In this document: one piece after another, positions 17,024 to 26,102 of the stretch
Numbering within the stretch: position 1 is the first letter of the stretch
Layout: every line of letters begins with the position of its first letter
Assembly (NCBI RefSeq): GCF_001983175.1
Contig: NZ_MNPW01000021.1
Coordinates: 1-53,724, forward strand
DNA length: 53,724 nucleotides
DNA from: Pseudomonas cedrina subsp. cedrina
GTDB taxonomy: Bacteria > Pseudomonadota > Gammaproteobacteria > Pseudomonadales > Pseudomonadaceae
Direction of reading: 5' to 3'
The notes under the pieces: generated by a model
The model's input: the letters and a program-made list of their open reading frames with translations, nothing else
What the model was told of the DNA's origin: nothing
Database searches by the model: none
Translations under genes and position numbers: made by a program

Positions 17024-17326
17024 TCATTTCATGCGCTCAGGGCTGTGGAGAAGACCTCAACAGCCCGCCATGCAAACTGACTTTTTAGCTGACCTGCACG
17101 GGGATAGCCCAAGCCAAGCCCACGAGTTAATATTTGGGCGTTATTAGCTCTCCACGACTCCATGACTCGGGACTCAAGACTCAGGGCTCCCATGACGCTG
17201 ATCGGGAAGGTTTAAGCTTTGGCCTGTACCTTCACCCAAACCAATCATTCGTGTTTACCGAGAGCCGAAAGCTAGTAAGTCGATCACCGCGCCATGTAAG
17301 GGTGACCGACAAACTATACAGTCGGA
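17024..17326. other. Intergenic stretch with short GACTC repeats
   Basis: It separates the zinc-ribbon gene from the 3' end of the ABC-3C operon. GACTC occurs four times at 17156, 17164, 17171 and 17178, seven to eight bases apart. No gene or terminator stands out. Confidence 0.5.
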
Positions 17327-19144
17327 TCAGCCTCGTAGTGGGAAGAAGCCGTATCTCCCACTCTTTCTGCTTTTCGTGAAGTGCTGATAATTCAAATGAG
17401 GGATGAGCGCCATATCAGGCTCCTTGTTCTCAAATACAATCACTTGAGAATCTTTGAAGTTGTCGGCAATATCCTGATAGAACGCATAAATCACGTCCGC
17501 TGCCACCTCCTCATCATCTTCTTCAGGCTCCGGATCCCCTTCTTTGTATGTCGTCAGTGGCGAATCAAGCACCACAAAGCCAGGGTGGCGCCCAGAGAGT
17601 TTTAGTAGATTCATCAGCCCTAGAGCAAATGCAGAAGACGCGATGGCTCGATACCCCTTGCCAAAATTGCCTCTCGCACTCCCACCAATGGAGATGTCCC
17701 GTGCTTTGAAGTTGAATTCCACCGGGGCGTGATTCGGGAAACTCCAGCGCTGCAAGATATCCTGAATCTCTTTAACCAAAGGCTTGGCAGACTCCTCAAA
17801 GCTTTCAGGGGTGTATTTGTTTTGCTCCTCAAGCAGCAATACACCCAGCTTTTTCAGCTCCCCTCTTAGCTTGGCCTTATTCGTAACGTACTTATCCAGC
17901 GCCGAGTGATCCTGGTTGAGGCATGAGGCTAGCTCCTTCAGATCGCTCACCAGCTGCACTGAGCTCTGAATCTCTGTGGAGATCAACTTCTCCAGTACTG
18001 CGATGGACGTTTTGGTAGTCTCAGCGGTGGAAGTATTCCGTTCAATCGCTGCCGCCAGGGATCCCTGTGCCTCCCCAAGCTCATGGAGGTTTTTCGAAAT
18101 TCGCTCCAGCTCGAAGGAAACCCCCTTCTTGATGTCATCGACATCGGTTGTGCATGATTCGGAGTCGAAATGATTGCCACAGGTTGGACAAAGCACCGCG
18201 TCTGACTCGTCGAGTAAGACTGCCGCTTGCTCAATTCCCTGTAGACGCTGGCGGTCTGATTCATATTTCTGGCCAAGCATGCCAAACCGCCCCAGTAGGG
18301 CCCTATCTTCAGCAATTTTTCCTTCGACCACTTCCAGTTCGGAGATATGGCTGGCCTTTTGGGTGAATAGCCCTTCACTCGAATGAAAAGCGCCTTCCAG
18401 CTCAGTTTCTGCCACCTTCAGCCGAAGCTTAACTTGGGTCGTAAAAGAACTTAGCTTCTGGAGTTCAAGCGCCTCAGCCGCGTCGTCACCTGGATAGAAT
18501 TGCTTGATAATGTCTTCGACAGCAGCTGCCCTGTGCCTCAATGCCCCTTTTGACGCCAACTCCTTTTTAGCCTGTTTAACCCCGGTGTCGTCTTTCCCCG
18601 TCAGCAACAGCTTCAGAATGGATGTCTCCATAGTGCGCTCATCTTTCTGACCCGTACCCAGTGGAGAGTACTCAGCCACGATTCGCGTTTCATCCATCAA
18701 AAATACTTTTTCGAAATCACGAAGAGAGAACGAAGCGTTATTGAGAGAGGCTGTACCTTTCAACAACAGCTTTCCATTCAACCCCAACCTATCCAGAAAT
18801 TGATTGGAGATCGAATTCATCTTTGTAGGGTTATGTTTCACCCCCAGGGTTTGAACCTTCCCATCCTCATCGTAAAGGGTAGGCTTAGAGCTTTCTGAAA
18901 GGTGCCTCTCAATGGTGAAGGAACGCCCATCATCATGCACAAACTTAACGTTGAGAGTGGTGTAGCCCTGCGACTCGTTGATAGGCTTTGGAGGCGTATT
19001 TGCACCAAGGGCAAACTTCACGCACTGAACAATGTAGGACTTACCAGTGTTGGAGCCGCCTTGAACAACGTTCGCACCCTTCTCAAAATAAACAGCGGCG
19101 TCTGCACGGTCAGGGCCACTCACGACAACGCTTTCAATATACAT
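17327..19144 (-). CDS. ABC-3C system SMC-like ATPase (Lamassu LmuB-like)
   Basis: A 605-residue SMC/RecN-type ATPase. Walker A is GGSNTGKSY (29-37). Two coiled-coil arms flank a zinc hook CPTCG (319-323, preceded by DESDAVL). An ABC signature region (GNFGKGYRAIASSAFALGL) and Walker B FVVLDSPLTTY (523-533) complete the head. Such proteins dimerise through the hook and clamp DNA. The start at 19144 directly adjoins the stop of the middle-component gene, as expected for an operon. In ABC-three-component and Lamassu systems the ATPase senses foreign DNA and releases the associated nuclease. That function is assigned by family. The gene looks complete. Confidence 0.85.
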   Translation of the reverse strand: MYIESVVVSGPDRADAAVYFEKGANVVQGGSNTGKSYIVQCVKFALGANTPPKPINESQGYTTLNVKFVHDDGRSFTIERHLSESSKPTLYDEDGKVQTLGVKHNPTKMNSISNQFLDRLGLNGKLLLKGTASLNNASFSLRDFEKVFLMDETRIVAEYSPLGTGQKDERTMETSILKLLLTGKDDTGVKQAKKELASKGALRHRAAAVEDIIKQFYPGDDAAEALELQKLSSFTTQVKLRLKVAETELEGAFHSSEGLFTQKASHISELEVVEGKIAEDRALLGRFGMLGQKYESDRQRLQGIEQAAVLLDESDAVLCPTCGNHFDSESCTTDVDDIKKGVSFELERISKNLHELGEAQGSLAAAIERNTSTAETTKTSIAVLEKLISTEIQSSVQLVSDLKELASCLNQDHSALDKYVTNKAKLRGELKKLGVLLLEEQNKYTPESFEESAKPLVKEIQDILQRWSFPNHAPVEFNFKARDISIGGSARGNFGKGYRAIASSAFALGLMNLLKLSGRHPGFVVLDSPLTTYKEGDPEPEEDDEEVAADVIYAFYQDIADNFKDSQVIVFENKEPDMALIPHLNYQHFTKSRKSGRYGFFPLRG

Positions 19145-19578
19145 CAGACCACCCTGTCAATTTTATAAATAGTGCGGCGTTGAGCGGCGAGAAAATCAAC
19201 ATTAGCCTCGACCCAAGAAACACGTCTTCTGAAATCCACATGGTATTCAGTACTCAACTTGGCGGCAAACACACTACCCGCACTCGTGATAGAGTATCGA
19301 ACACCTTTCTCATCAACTTGGGAAGTAATCAAACCTTTAGCGGTAAATAGTTTTATGGCGCTTGGGAAAATTTCTCGCCTACGCACAAGTTCGGCAAGTC
19401 GATTCAAAAGGACTGGATGCAGGCTTGCATCCCCTTGAAAGTCACCACTATAAATAGAGGCATAGTCAAAAAAGATAAGTTCGTCGAGATCAAGCTGCCG
19501 GGCTAAGCCTGCAAGCAACAGAACAATGCGCGCACCAACTTCCACAGGGCTGTTGTACAAATCCTTTGAGCTCGTCAT
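19144..19578 (-). CDS. ABC-3C middle component (MC2-like)
   Basis: A 144-residue protein. It reads LYNSPVEVGARIVLLLAGLA, then LDLDELIFFDYASIYSGDF and SLHPVLLNRLAELVRRREIF, a pattern I associate with middle component 2 of ABC-three-component systems. It is a small winged-helix-like adaptor thought to bridge the nuclease and the SMC ATPase. It sits between these two genes on the same strand, with essentially no spacing on either side (19578/19579 and a one-base overlap at 19144). This placement supports the call independently of sequence similarity. Confidence 0.8.
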   Translation of the reverse strand: MTSSKDLYNSPVEVGARIVLLLAGLARQLDLDELIFFDYASIYSGDFQGDASLHPVLLNRLAELVRRREIFPSAIKLFTAKGLITSQVDEKGVRYSITSAGSVFAAKLSTEYHVDFRRRVSWVEANVDFLAAQRRTIYKIDRVV

Positions 19579-20649
19579 CTATTTCTTAATCCATTTAAAC
19601 TTTAGGTCATTCACCAGTTGATGACATAGCCCCTTTCGATCGGAGGTCTGCAAGAAATGCCGAAGTGGATGAGAGTCATATGGAATATTAACGGACTGCG
19701 TGCTTACTTCGAGAAAACGTTGATACCCATCATCGAATTTCTTACGCACCACGCTGTGCAAGCCTTCGTGGCACTCACCTTTGAGGCTTTCATAGCATCC
19801 TGTAGGAAAAGCATCGCGCGAAAATATCTCCAGTGACTCAGCGCTGAAAAAGTTAATCCGAGCTCGCTCAAGATCTTCCTTATACTCAGAGTCCATGACG
19901 TTACTGAATGAATACTCTCCACCATCGGCATCAGAGAACGCATCTAAAAGCGCATCAATATAAATTTTCTCATTATCACCAACAGCGCTGGGCTCAGGCT
20001 TCCGAACCTGCGGTCGCTTAAGGTGATAGCTTCCAAACCGCGTCGTGTGATATGGCGTCAGGGCGTGCCTATCAATTAACTCCTGTGAAGACATTTCATC
20101 AACAAATGAAAAATCAAGGGTATTTATATAATCCAACAGACCACCCTCAAGAGGAATGGATTCCGTCTTCGTAATCTTATCCTTACATACCTTATCCCAA
20201 CGCTTAATGATCTCAGCCTTGATGCGAGACTTCTTGGACAGCATATCGATGCAATCAGAGCTGCAGCCTTTCGGGGAAACAAAGCGGTACTCACGCGGCA
20301 GGGTGTAATCCTCCCTCCACGTGTAGTAAACCAGCTTACCCAGCTCCCCAACTACGTTTGCTACGCTCAGTTTATCTTTGTAGTGCTTGCATTGGTAATT
20401 GTCCCACTCCGTCGCATGCCGCGCGATGACATCGCGCCCCTTGTCTCCCGCACCAGCACAGCGAGTGACCGATTCGTAGTCTTTACCTAAGTAAGAGACG
20501 AACTCCAGCGTAAAGATTTCCCAAGTATCCGGAGACATGATCTGCAGGCGATCAAGGGGATGAATTGTTTCACCTTTTTCTACATCCAGTGCTGTGAGCT
20601 CGAATTCCGGGGGTGGAGGGAGCTTAATGGCATTTTCACCAAAAGACAT
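19579..20649 (-). CDS. ABC-3C effector: Mrr-like nuclease
   Basis: A 356-residue protein. The N-terminal part holds an Mrr-type restriction fold: E44 in DTWEIFTLEFVSYL, D72 in GAGDKGRDVIARH, and QCK at 86-88 in NYQCKHYKDKL. These correspond to the E, D and QxK catalytic residues. The C-terminal 200 residues are the ABC-3C-type C-terminal domain, which couples the effector to the ATPase. It lies first of the three core genes, immediately upstream of the middle component. The family model is that it degrades DNA once the ATPase complex is activated, killing or arresting the infected cell. Confidence 0.8.
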   Translation of the reverse strand: MSFGENAIKLPPPPEFELTALDVEKGETIHPLDRLQIMSPDTWEIFTLEFVSYLGKDYESVTRCAGAGDKGRDVIARHATEWDNYQCKHYKDKLSVANVVGELGKLVYYTWREDYTLPREYRFVSPKGCSSDCIDMLSKKSRIKAEIIKRWDKVCKDKITKTESIPLEGGLLDYINTLDFSFVDEMSSQELIDRHALTPYHTTRFGSYHLKRPQVRKPEPSAVGDNEKIYIDALLDAFSDADGGEYSFSNVMDSEYKEDLERARINFFSAESLEIFSRDAFPTGCYESLKGECHEGLHSVVRKKFDDGYQRFLEVSTQSVNIPYDSHPLRHFLQTSDRKGLCHQLVNDLKFKWIKK

Positions 20650-20703
20650 TAGCTACTCCTCTGCGACAAGGTGCTTTGCTTGCTGAGTTGTAATTAGCCC
20701 ATA

Positions 20704-21009
20704 TCATAATCCGAGGTCGCGCTCCACCTGTAGAGTCTGGATACGATCTGGCATCTCACCAAGGATTTTATTTGGATTCTTCCGCAAGGCGCCCGTGAGC
20801 TTCTTCAGGAAACGCTGATTCAACTCCATATTCCCCATCAGTTCGGCAATAATAATTTCAGGGTCAACGTCAGCTTCTTCCAGTCCAATTCCCAGCGCCG
20901 CGCGGGCTGCGCCGATGGGTTTGTCCATCGCGTATTCGACTAGATCGGCAGGATGAAAAGCATATTCCTGCTTCTGTTCCTGGCCCTTTTCCTGCTCCTG
21001 CTCACTCAT
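20704..21009 (-). CDS. Small acidic hypothetical protein upstream of ABC-3C
   Basis: A 101-residue protein starting MSEQEQEKGQEQKQEYAFHP, with a Gln/Glu-rich disordered head and a helical body (PEIIIAELMGNMELNQRFLK). AAGGA lies just upstream of the ATG. It is followed after 54 bases by the Mrr-like gene on the same strand and is probably co-transcribed with the ABC-3C genes. I do not recognise it. It could be a regulator or accessory subunit of the system, or an unrelated cargo gene. Confidence 0.5.
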   Translation of the reverse strand: MSEQEQEKGQEQKQEYAFHPADLVEYAMDKPIGAARAALGIGLEEADVDPEIIIAELMGNMELNQRFLKKLTGALRKNPNKILGEMPDRIQTLQVERDLGL

Positions 21010-21560
21010 GCATGAGTTCCTTAGTTGTCGGCATATTGTTCGTCTGGGGATTCGTCTGGGTTCTTGAGTTATTGGGCTTTCAGGCTTTCAAGCGGGTGCT
21101 CTTCTAATCGCATTCACGGCTAAGACTCCCAAGTAGCCGCCTCGGGATATGATGGTCGTCTGTCTGCGTTTCTGTGGCGTAGCTGATCCATGCCGAATTC
21201 CTACCGCCCTACTCTCCCCTTAGGCGGGGGTGGCTGGCATCTAAGTATCCATAGGTAATGGCACAATACTATCTTTAATACGCCGTGCTGGGGAACCCGA
21301 CGGGGTGCCTGGAGGGCTAACTGGAGGAGTCGTGCGGGGCGCTTGGGGACTGAGGGTTATGGAATTGCGGGCTTTGTGTGAGGGGTGGATGTAGCCGACA
21401 TGTTCATCGATTTTAGAAAAATGGACAATGGACAAAAAAAATAAGCTACTGATTTGTATAGATTTTACATGTCCATTTATGGATTTAGCTCACACATACA
21501 GAACTTATCGGACGCGGCCACGACTTTTTCTTAATCGTCGAGAACAAGATTTCAGCCGAT
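21010..21560. other. Long intergenic region at the border of accessory and catabolic blocks
   Basis: It should contain the promoter of the ABC-3C unit near 21010-21100. A proline-rich minus-strand frame at 21241-21435 (from TTG; APRTTPPVSPPGTPSGSPA) has no relatives I know and is probably not a gene. The AT-rich piece 21430-21500 follows. The gene set changes from defence to metabolism here, so an element boundary is plausible, but I found no copy of the tRNA-Pro repeat. Confidence 0.4.
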
Positions 21561-22820
21561 TCAATAAAGAGACCACGCGTGAGCGCTAACGCCTGCGTCT
21601 ACCCGCTGCGAAATCCATTGCCACGCACAGTAAACGAGCAGTAAGGCCCCGGATATCTGCATCGCCCAGGGGCCACCGATCCTTGCGGCTAACAGGCCGG
21701 CGATCAGGCCTCCAATCGCGTCGAAGCCAAAGCGTGTCGAGGTGTAGATCGACACTATCCGGCCACGCAGAACTTCCGGGGCTTGGCTCTGCAGCAGGAT
21801 ATTGGTGCCGACATTGTTGATCGTTACTCCAAAACCCAATACGGCCATTGCGGCCAACGAAAGCGCCAAGTGCGTACTGGCCGCAAACACCATTAAGGCG
21901 ATGGCGCTGATTGTGGCTGTGGCGATGATCAAACGCTGCAGTTGCTCGGCGGATTGGCGGCCGGCGAGTAGCAGAGTCGAGAGCAGTGAGCCGAATCCTG
22001 CGGCCCCCCAGAGCCAGCCCAGCGTCCTGGCATCACCGGAAAAGATGTCGCGGGCGAACACCGGCAACAATACGGCGTCGCTGGAGGCGCTGACGTTCAC
22101 GACCAGTACACCCAGGATCAGGCCGCGTACCGAGGGCGCTTGAAAGGCGTAGGCCAGGCCTTCGCGAAAGACATTGCTCATGCTGCCGTTGGCGCGCACG
22201 CCCGCGCTCATACGAACGGCCAGCAGGCCGAAGATGAGTGCAACGTAAGACATCGCATTCAACGCAAAGCAAACAGCCTCGCCGACCATGCCGATCAGTA
22301 ACCCGGCCAGAGGCGGGCCGACAAAGCGAGAACAGGTAAATAGGGTGGCATTCAGCGCCAGGGCATTCGGCAGGTCTTCGACATTGTCGACAAACCGGCT
22401 CAGCAGCGATTGGCGAAGCGGCGTGTCCACGGCGTTCAGCACACCGAGTGCGAATGACATGATCACGATCAGGTTGGCGCCAATGTGGCCACTGTAGGTC
22501 AGCAGTGCCAATAGCAGTGCCTGGATACCCAGCAGGGTCTGAGTGAACAACAGTAGCCGGCGTTTATCATGGCGATCAATCCATGCCCCGGCGATTGGGC
22601 CGACAAGCAACTGTGGCAACAAACTGGCACATGTCGTGATACCCAAGAGTGCCGCAGAGTCTGTTAGACGGTAGATAAGCCAGGACAGCGCCACCATCTG
22701 TACCCAAGTGCCCAGTGTGGAAATCGCATGGCCGATGAAGTAAAGGCGAAAGTTGCGATGGCGCAGCGCCCGAATGGAGTACGGCCAGCGAGACGACGTG
22801 GGTGATTGGGGGTGATTCAC
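21561..22820 (-). CDS. MFS transporter (EntS/MFS_3-like)
   Basis: A 419-residue permease with about 12 membrane helices, beginning ALRHRNFRLYFIGHAISTLG and followed by WVQMVALSWLIYRLTDS. This N-terminus is typical of the EntS/MFS_3 exporter group, with the GAWIDRHDKRRLL loop between helices two and three. It probably exports a small molecule by proton antiport. It is transcribed leftward from a 75-base gap after hpaR, which contains an HpaR-like TGTTAAC sequence. It may therefore belong to the same regulon and serve efflux of aromatic intermediates; the substrate is not evident. Confidence 0.75.
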   Translation of the reverse strand: MNHPQSPTSSRWPYSIRALRHRNFRLYFIGHAISTLGTWVQMVALSWLIYRLTDSAALLGITTCASLLPQLLVGPIAGAWIDRHDKRRLLLFTQTLLGIQALLLALLTYSGHIGANLIVIMSFALGVLNAVDTPLRQSLLSRFVDNVEDLPNALALNATLFTCSRFVGPPLAGLLIGMVGEAVCFALNAMSYVALIFGLLAVRMSAGVRANGSMSNVFREGLAYAFQAPSVRGLILGVLVVNVSASSDAVLLPVFARDIFSGDARTLGWLWGAAGFGSLLSTLLLAGRQSAEQLQRLIIATATISAIALMVFAASTHLALSLAAMAVLGFGVTINNVGTNILLQSQAPEVLRGRIVSIYTSTRFGFDAIGGLIAGLLAARIGGPWAMQISGALLLVYCAWQWISQRVDAGVSAHAWSLY

Positions 22821-22850
22821 GACAGAGGACCCGTCAGAGGCAAATAATAT

Positions 22851-22869
22851 TCACATGTTAACTTACTAT
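22851..22869. promoter_or_regulatory. Possible HpaR operator before the MFS gene
   Basis: TCACATGTTAACTTACTAT contains the TGTTAAC half-site that also occurs before hpaG1. It stands 30 bases upstream of the MFS start. Confidence 0.4.
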
Positions 22870-22895
22870 CACCCCCTCGCGTGATCAGTCCGCCG

Positions 22896-23318
22896 TCAAG
22901 GCTTGATATTTTTCAGGTCATTGAGCAACGCCAGCAGCTGCTCCATTTTTTCCACGCCAAACTGTTCCTGGATTCTGAGGTAGTTGCTTTCCATGCCTTC
23001 GCTCATGGAGACGAAGCATTGCTGGCCGCGCTCTGTGAGCGCAACAAAAACGCGCCGTTGATCCTGGCTGGACTTCTGCCGACGTACGAGACCATCGCGC
23101 TCCAGACGACTTAAAACGCCTGTCATGCTCGGCTTTAGAATGCAGGCCTGATGTGCAAGTTGATGGCTTTCAAGTTCGCCCTGCTGGCGCAGTATCCGAA
23201 TGACCCGCCACTGTTGCTCGGTCAGGTCATGCTTGTTCAGTGCTGGACGGAAGAAAGCCATTGCGGCTTCGCGAGCTTGCAGCAAGGTCAGTGTCAGTGA
23301 AGGTCTGGGGTTAGCCAT
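22896..23318 (-). CDS. hpaR: HpaR, MarR-family repressor of the hpa operon (copy 1)
   Basis: A 140-residue MarR-type winged-helix protein. It has the HpaR signature: PSLTLTLLQAREAAMAFFRP, then LTEQQWRVIRILRQ, ACILKPSMTGVLSRLERDGL and the wing SSQDQRRVFVALTERG. HpaR represses the homoprotocatechuate genes and is released by the aromatic ligand. I start at ATG 23318 (MANPRPSLT), matching family length; the longer frame to 23519 has no family match. A second HpaR lies at 33502-33924, with about two thirds of positions identical by eye. The two flank the pathway genes. Confidence 0.85.
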   Translation of the reverse strand: MANPRPSLTLTLLQAREAAMAFFRPALNKHDLTEQQWRVIRILRQQGELESHQLAHQACILKPSMTGVLSRLERDGLVRRQKSSQDQRRVFVALTERGQQCFVSMSEGMESNYLRIQEQFGVEKMEQLLALLNDLKNIKP

Positions 23319-23570
23319 AACGGAACTACTTGAATGGGCGAGTCGGCAGCTTAGTGTCGCCAGCCAACGGGTGCAAGCTGCGGACCAACGCTCGTTTATT
23401 CTCTTGTTAGCGCTTTTACAACGTGCCTTCAGTTGAACATCGCCCAGCAGCGGTGCTTCTGTGAAAAGTACAATCCGTTCCCCGTAAAAGCCATTCTGTC
23501 GAACCGCTGCGGTGGCCATGATGATCCGTACAAGATCAACAAGACCAAAGCAAGAATACCTATGCCCCGT
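23319..23570. other. Gap between hpaR and hpaA
   Basis: About 250 bases on the upstream side of hpaR copy 1; presumably it holds the hpaR promoter. No TTAAC-type palindrome as clear as those at 24580 or 33948 was noted, and no gene. Confidence 0.35.
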
Positions 23571-24474
23571 TCAACGCAAACCCGATTGACGCTGGCGGTA
23601 CTCCCCCGGAGTGAGCTGTGCGTAGCGCTGGAAGAAACGACTGAAATAGGCCGGACCTTGAACCCGAGCTGGTAGCAGATTTCGTTGGCAGAGCTGCCCG
23701 TAAACAACAGCAGTCGTTTGGCCTCTTGCATCAAACGCTCCATGATCAAACGTTTGGAAGGCAGGTCGGCGATCCGTCGGCATACATCGTTGAGTCGTGC
23801 TTCTGTCACCCCAATGCCTTCAGCGTAACGGGACAATGGCCAGTGCTGTTGGTAGTGAGCTTCAATCAGCTCATTGAAGCGATGGAAGATTTTCAGATCC
23901 TCGTGCCTGGCAGGCGTCGCTTTCAACGAGTGGGAACACAGCCGCAACAGGCTGATCATGATCAATCGCGTCAGGCTTTCCAAGGCAGCGCTACGCCCGG
24001 AACGCTCAGCCATTACCTCTTCGCTCAGTTCCTCGAACAGGTATTCCAGTCGGCGGACATCGCCCGCATATGCGGCCCCAGATGAGCCAGCGCGACACAC
24101 GCCGCCGGCAGTTGCGCGCCGGCCGGCGCCAGACTGGAGTCGGCATCGATCAGTTGCCACACCAATTGCTGACGCACCGTCAACACGTGCCCGTCACTGT
24201 CGGCCTCGGTCACAAAGGAGTGCGGGACGGTGGGGGGTGTCAGGAAGAACATCGGCCCGGACTCAACGTATTGCTGGTCGTCCAGGTACACCCGCACCGT
24301 TCCGCTTTTCACGTAGTGAACCTGGAAGAACCGGTCATGCCGGTGAACCGGCATGTTGCGACCGAAGAACCCCGCCAGGTTACCCAGCTTGTCGTAATGA
24401 ACTTCAGCGTCGCTGTAGCGCTGGTCGTACACCTGGCCAATGTTGATGTTCGGAATGGGTTGACGGTCAGTCAT
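23571..24474 (-). pseudogene. hpaA: hpaA, AraC-family activator, broken by two frameshifts
   Basis: Three frames must be joined to read the protein. From ATG 24474 comes the cupin-like ligand domain: IPNINIGQVYDQRYSDAEVH, HRHDRFFQVHYVKSGTVRVY. Near 24085 the frame shifts and the text continues VRRLEYLFEELSEEV, LTRLIMISLLRL, HWPLSRYAEGIGVTEARLND. Near 23664 it shifts again and ends AYFSRFFQRYAQLTPGEYRQ. The second break looks like one lost base: the AraC signature LGFKDPAYFSRFF is split. HpaA activates the 4-hydroxyphenylacetate hydroxylase genes in enterobacteria. All surrounding genes are intact, so either this strain has lost the activator or the assembly has indels here. Confidence 0.8.
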
Positions 24475-24579
24475 CGCACGCTACTCATTTGTATTTTGAT
24501 TCAGGCATTGCCGTTGCTTTCATCCTGCACCCAATTCGGTACGGCAACCACTGTGCAGAGAGTCTGCCACGCTTGACGA

Positions 24580-24617
24580 TAGTTAACATATTAATTATAA
24601 CTGTTAACACATTAACA
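24580..24617 (+). promoter_or_regulatory. Tandem HpaR-type operators upstream of hpaG1
   Basis: Two adjacent TTAA-rich palindromes: AGTTAACATATTAATTAT at 24581-24598 and TGTTAACACATTAACA at 24602-24617. They lie 39-76 bases before hpaG1, in the divergent region shared with hpaA. Their half-sites resemble the site in front of the second hpaR, so HpaR binding and repression of the operon are likely. Confidence 0.65.
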
Positions 24618-24655
24618 AAATCACAGAGCCCTCATGGCTCTGCCAGGAGAAAAGC

Positions 24656-25315
24656 ATGAGCCGTGCCTTGCATGACGTCGCGACCGGCACCCTTTTCGGT
24701 GTCGCGCTGAACTATCAGGGACTGCTGAAGCAGCGCCTCGCCGAATTCGAACAGCCGCCTTATCAGAAGCCGCCAATAAAACCTGTGCTTTTCATCAAGA
24801 CGCCCAACACGCGCAATCAGCACGGTGCCGAGGTTGTGCATCCAGGCAATGGTGAACGTTTGCAACCTGGGCCGGCATTGGGGGTTGTGATTGGCAAAAC
24901 AGTCAGCCGAGTCAGCCCGGCCGAGGCACTCGATTACGTGGCCGGTTACACCATCGTCAATGAATTCAGCCTGCCGGAAGACAGCTACTACCGCCCCGCC
25001 GTCAAAGCAAAATGTCGTGATGGTTTCTGTGTCATCGGGCCTGAACTGGTCCCGAGCGCACAACTCGCCGACCCGCACAGTCTGGCCATCAAGCTGTACG
25101 TCAATGGTGTCATTCGCCAGCAAAACAACACGGCCAATTTCGTTCGCGACATTCCCCGGCTCATTGCAGAAATCAGCGAATTCATGACCCTGCATGCTGG
25201 CGATGTACTCATCACCGGTACCCCTGAGGACCGCGTAGACGTGGTACCAGGCGACCGCGTCGAAGTCGAAATCAGCGGCCTGGGTCGCCTCGTCAATCAC
25301 ATCGTGGCCCAGTAA
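24656..25315 (+). CDS. hpaG1: HpaG1, OPET decarboxylase / HHDD isomerase N-terminal subunit
   Basis: A 219-residue enzyme of the fumarylacetoacetate-hydrolase fold. In enterobacteria the two HpaG halves are fused; here, as usual in Pseudomonas, they are separate genes. With HpaG2 it decarboxylates 5-oxopent-3-ene-1,2,5-tricarboxylate (OPET) and isomerises the product (HHDD) in the cytoplasm. Visible family features are GVALNYQGLLKQR, PVLFIKTPNTR, the strand ALGVVIGKTVSRV and the closing TLHAGDVLITGTPEDRVDVV. ATG 24656 has AGGAGAAAAGC before it. It opens the pathway operon and is followed after 11 bases by hpaG2. Confidence 0.88.
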   Translation: MSRALHDVATGTLFGVALNYQGLLKQRLAEFEQPPYQKPPIKPVLFIKTPNTRNQHGAEVVHPGNGERLQPGPALGVVIGKTVSRVSPAEALDYVAGYTIVNEFSLPEDSYYRPAVKAKCRDGFCVIGPELVPSAQLADPHSLAIKLYVNGVIRQQNNTANFVRDIPRLIAEISEFMTLHAGDVLITGTPEDRVDVVPGDRVEVEISGLGRLVNHIVAQ

Positions 25316-25326
25316 CAGGAGTTCAT

Positions 25327-26097
25327 ATGAAACACGCCCGTATCCGCTTTGAAGGCGAAACCCACACCGCTACCGTTGAAGACAACAACGCCGTCCGTTT
25401 GGCCGATGGTCGCTTGCTTGCAGAAAGCCAGGTGGAATGGCTACCACCCGCGACCGGCAGCATGTTCGCCCTGGGTTTGAACTACGCCGATCACGCCGCA
25501 GAACTGGCCTTCAAGCCGCCCACCGAGCCGTTGGCGTTTATCAAATCACCCGGCACCTATACCGGCCACAACCAAGTGACCTGGCGTCCGGATAATGTTG
25601 CGTATATGCACTATGAGTGCGAACTCGTTGCCGTCATCGGCAAGCAGGCACGCAACGTCAAACGTGAAAACGTCCTGGAATACCTGGCGGGTTACACGGT
25701 GTGCAACGACTACGCGATTCGCGATTACCTGGAAAATTACTACCGTCCCAATCTGCGAGTGAAGAACCGCGACGCTACGACGCCTGTTGGTCCATGGATC
25801 GTCGATGTCGCCGATGTTCCAGATCCAAGCAACCTGAAACTGCGCACCTGGATCAACGGTGAACTGCGTCAGGAAGGCAGCACCAAGGACATGATTTTCG
25901 ACATCCCCTACCTGATCGAGTACCTGTCCAGCTTCATGACCTTGCAGCCCGGCGACATGATCGCAACCGGCACGCCTGAAGGACTGGCCGATGTGGTGCC
26001 AGGCGATGAAGTCGTTGTGGAAGTTGAAGGCGTGGGTCGCCTCGTTAATCGAATTGTCAGCGAAGCGGAGTTCTTCTCCGCCCGGAAAGAGGCTTGA
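25327..26097 (+). CDS. hpaG2: HpaG2, OPET decarboxylase / HHDD isomerase C-terminal subunit
   Basis: A 256-residue FAH-fold enzyme. Metal-binding and active-site features are visible: ALGLNYADHAAEL, the acidic pair in MHYECELVAVIGKQ, DYLENYYRPNLRVKNRD, and FMTLQPGDMIATGTPEGLAD at the C-terminal end. It completes the bifunctional OPET decarboxylase/HHDD isomerase with HpaG1. AGGAG lies eight bases upstream of the ATG. The next gene, hpaE, starts five bases after the stop. The similarity between HpaG1 and HpaG2 reflects the ancient duplication known for this enzyme. Confidence 0.88.
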   Translation: MKHARIRFEGETHTATVEDNNAVRLADGRLLAESQVEWLPPATGSMFALGLNYADHAAELAFKPPTEPLAFIKSPGTYTGHNQVTWRPDNVAYMHYECELVAVIGKQARNVKRENVLEYLAGYTVCNDYAIRDYLENYYRPNLRVKNRDATTPVGPWIVDVADVPDPSNLKLRTWINGELRQEGSTKDMIFDIPYLIEYLSSFMTLQPGDMIATGTPEGLADVVPGDEVVVEVEGVGRLVNRIVSEAEFFSARKEA

Positions 26098-26102
26098 GCA
26101 CT

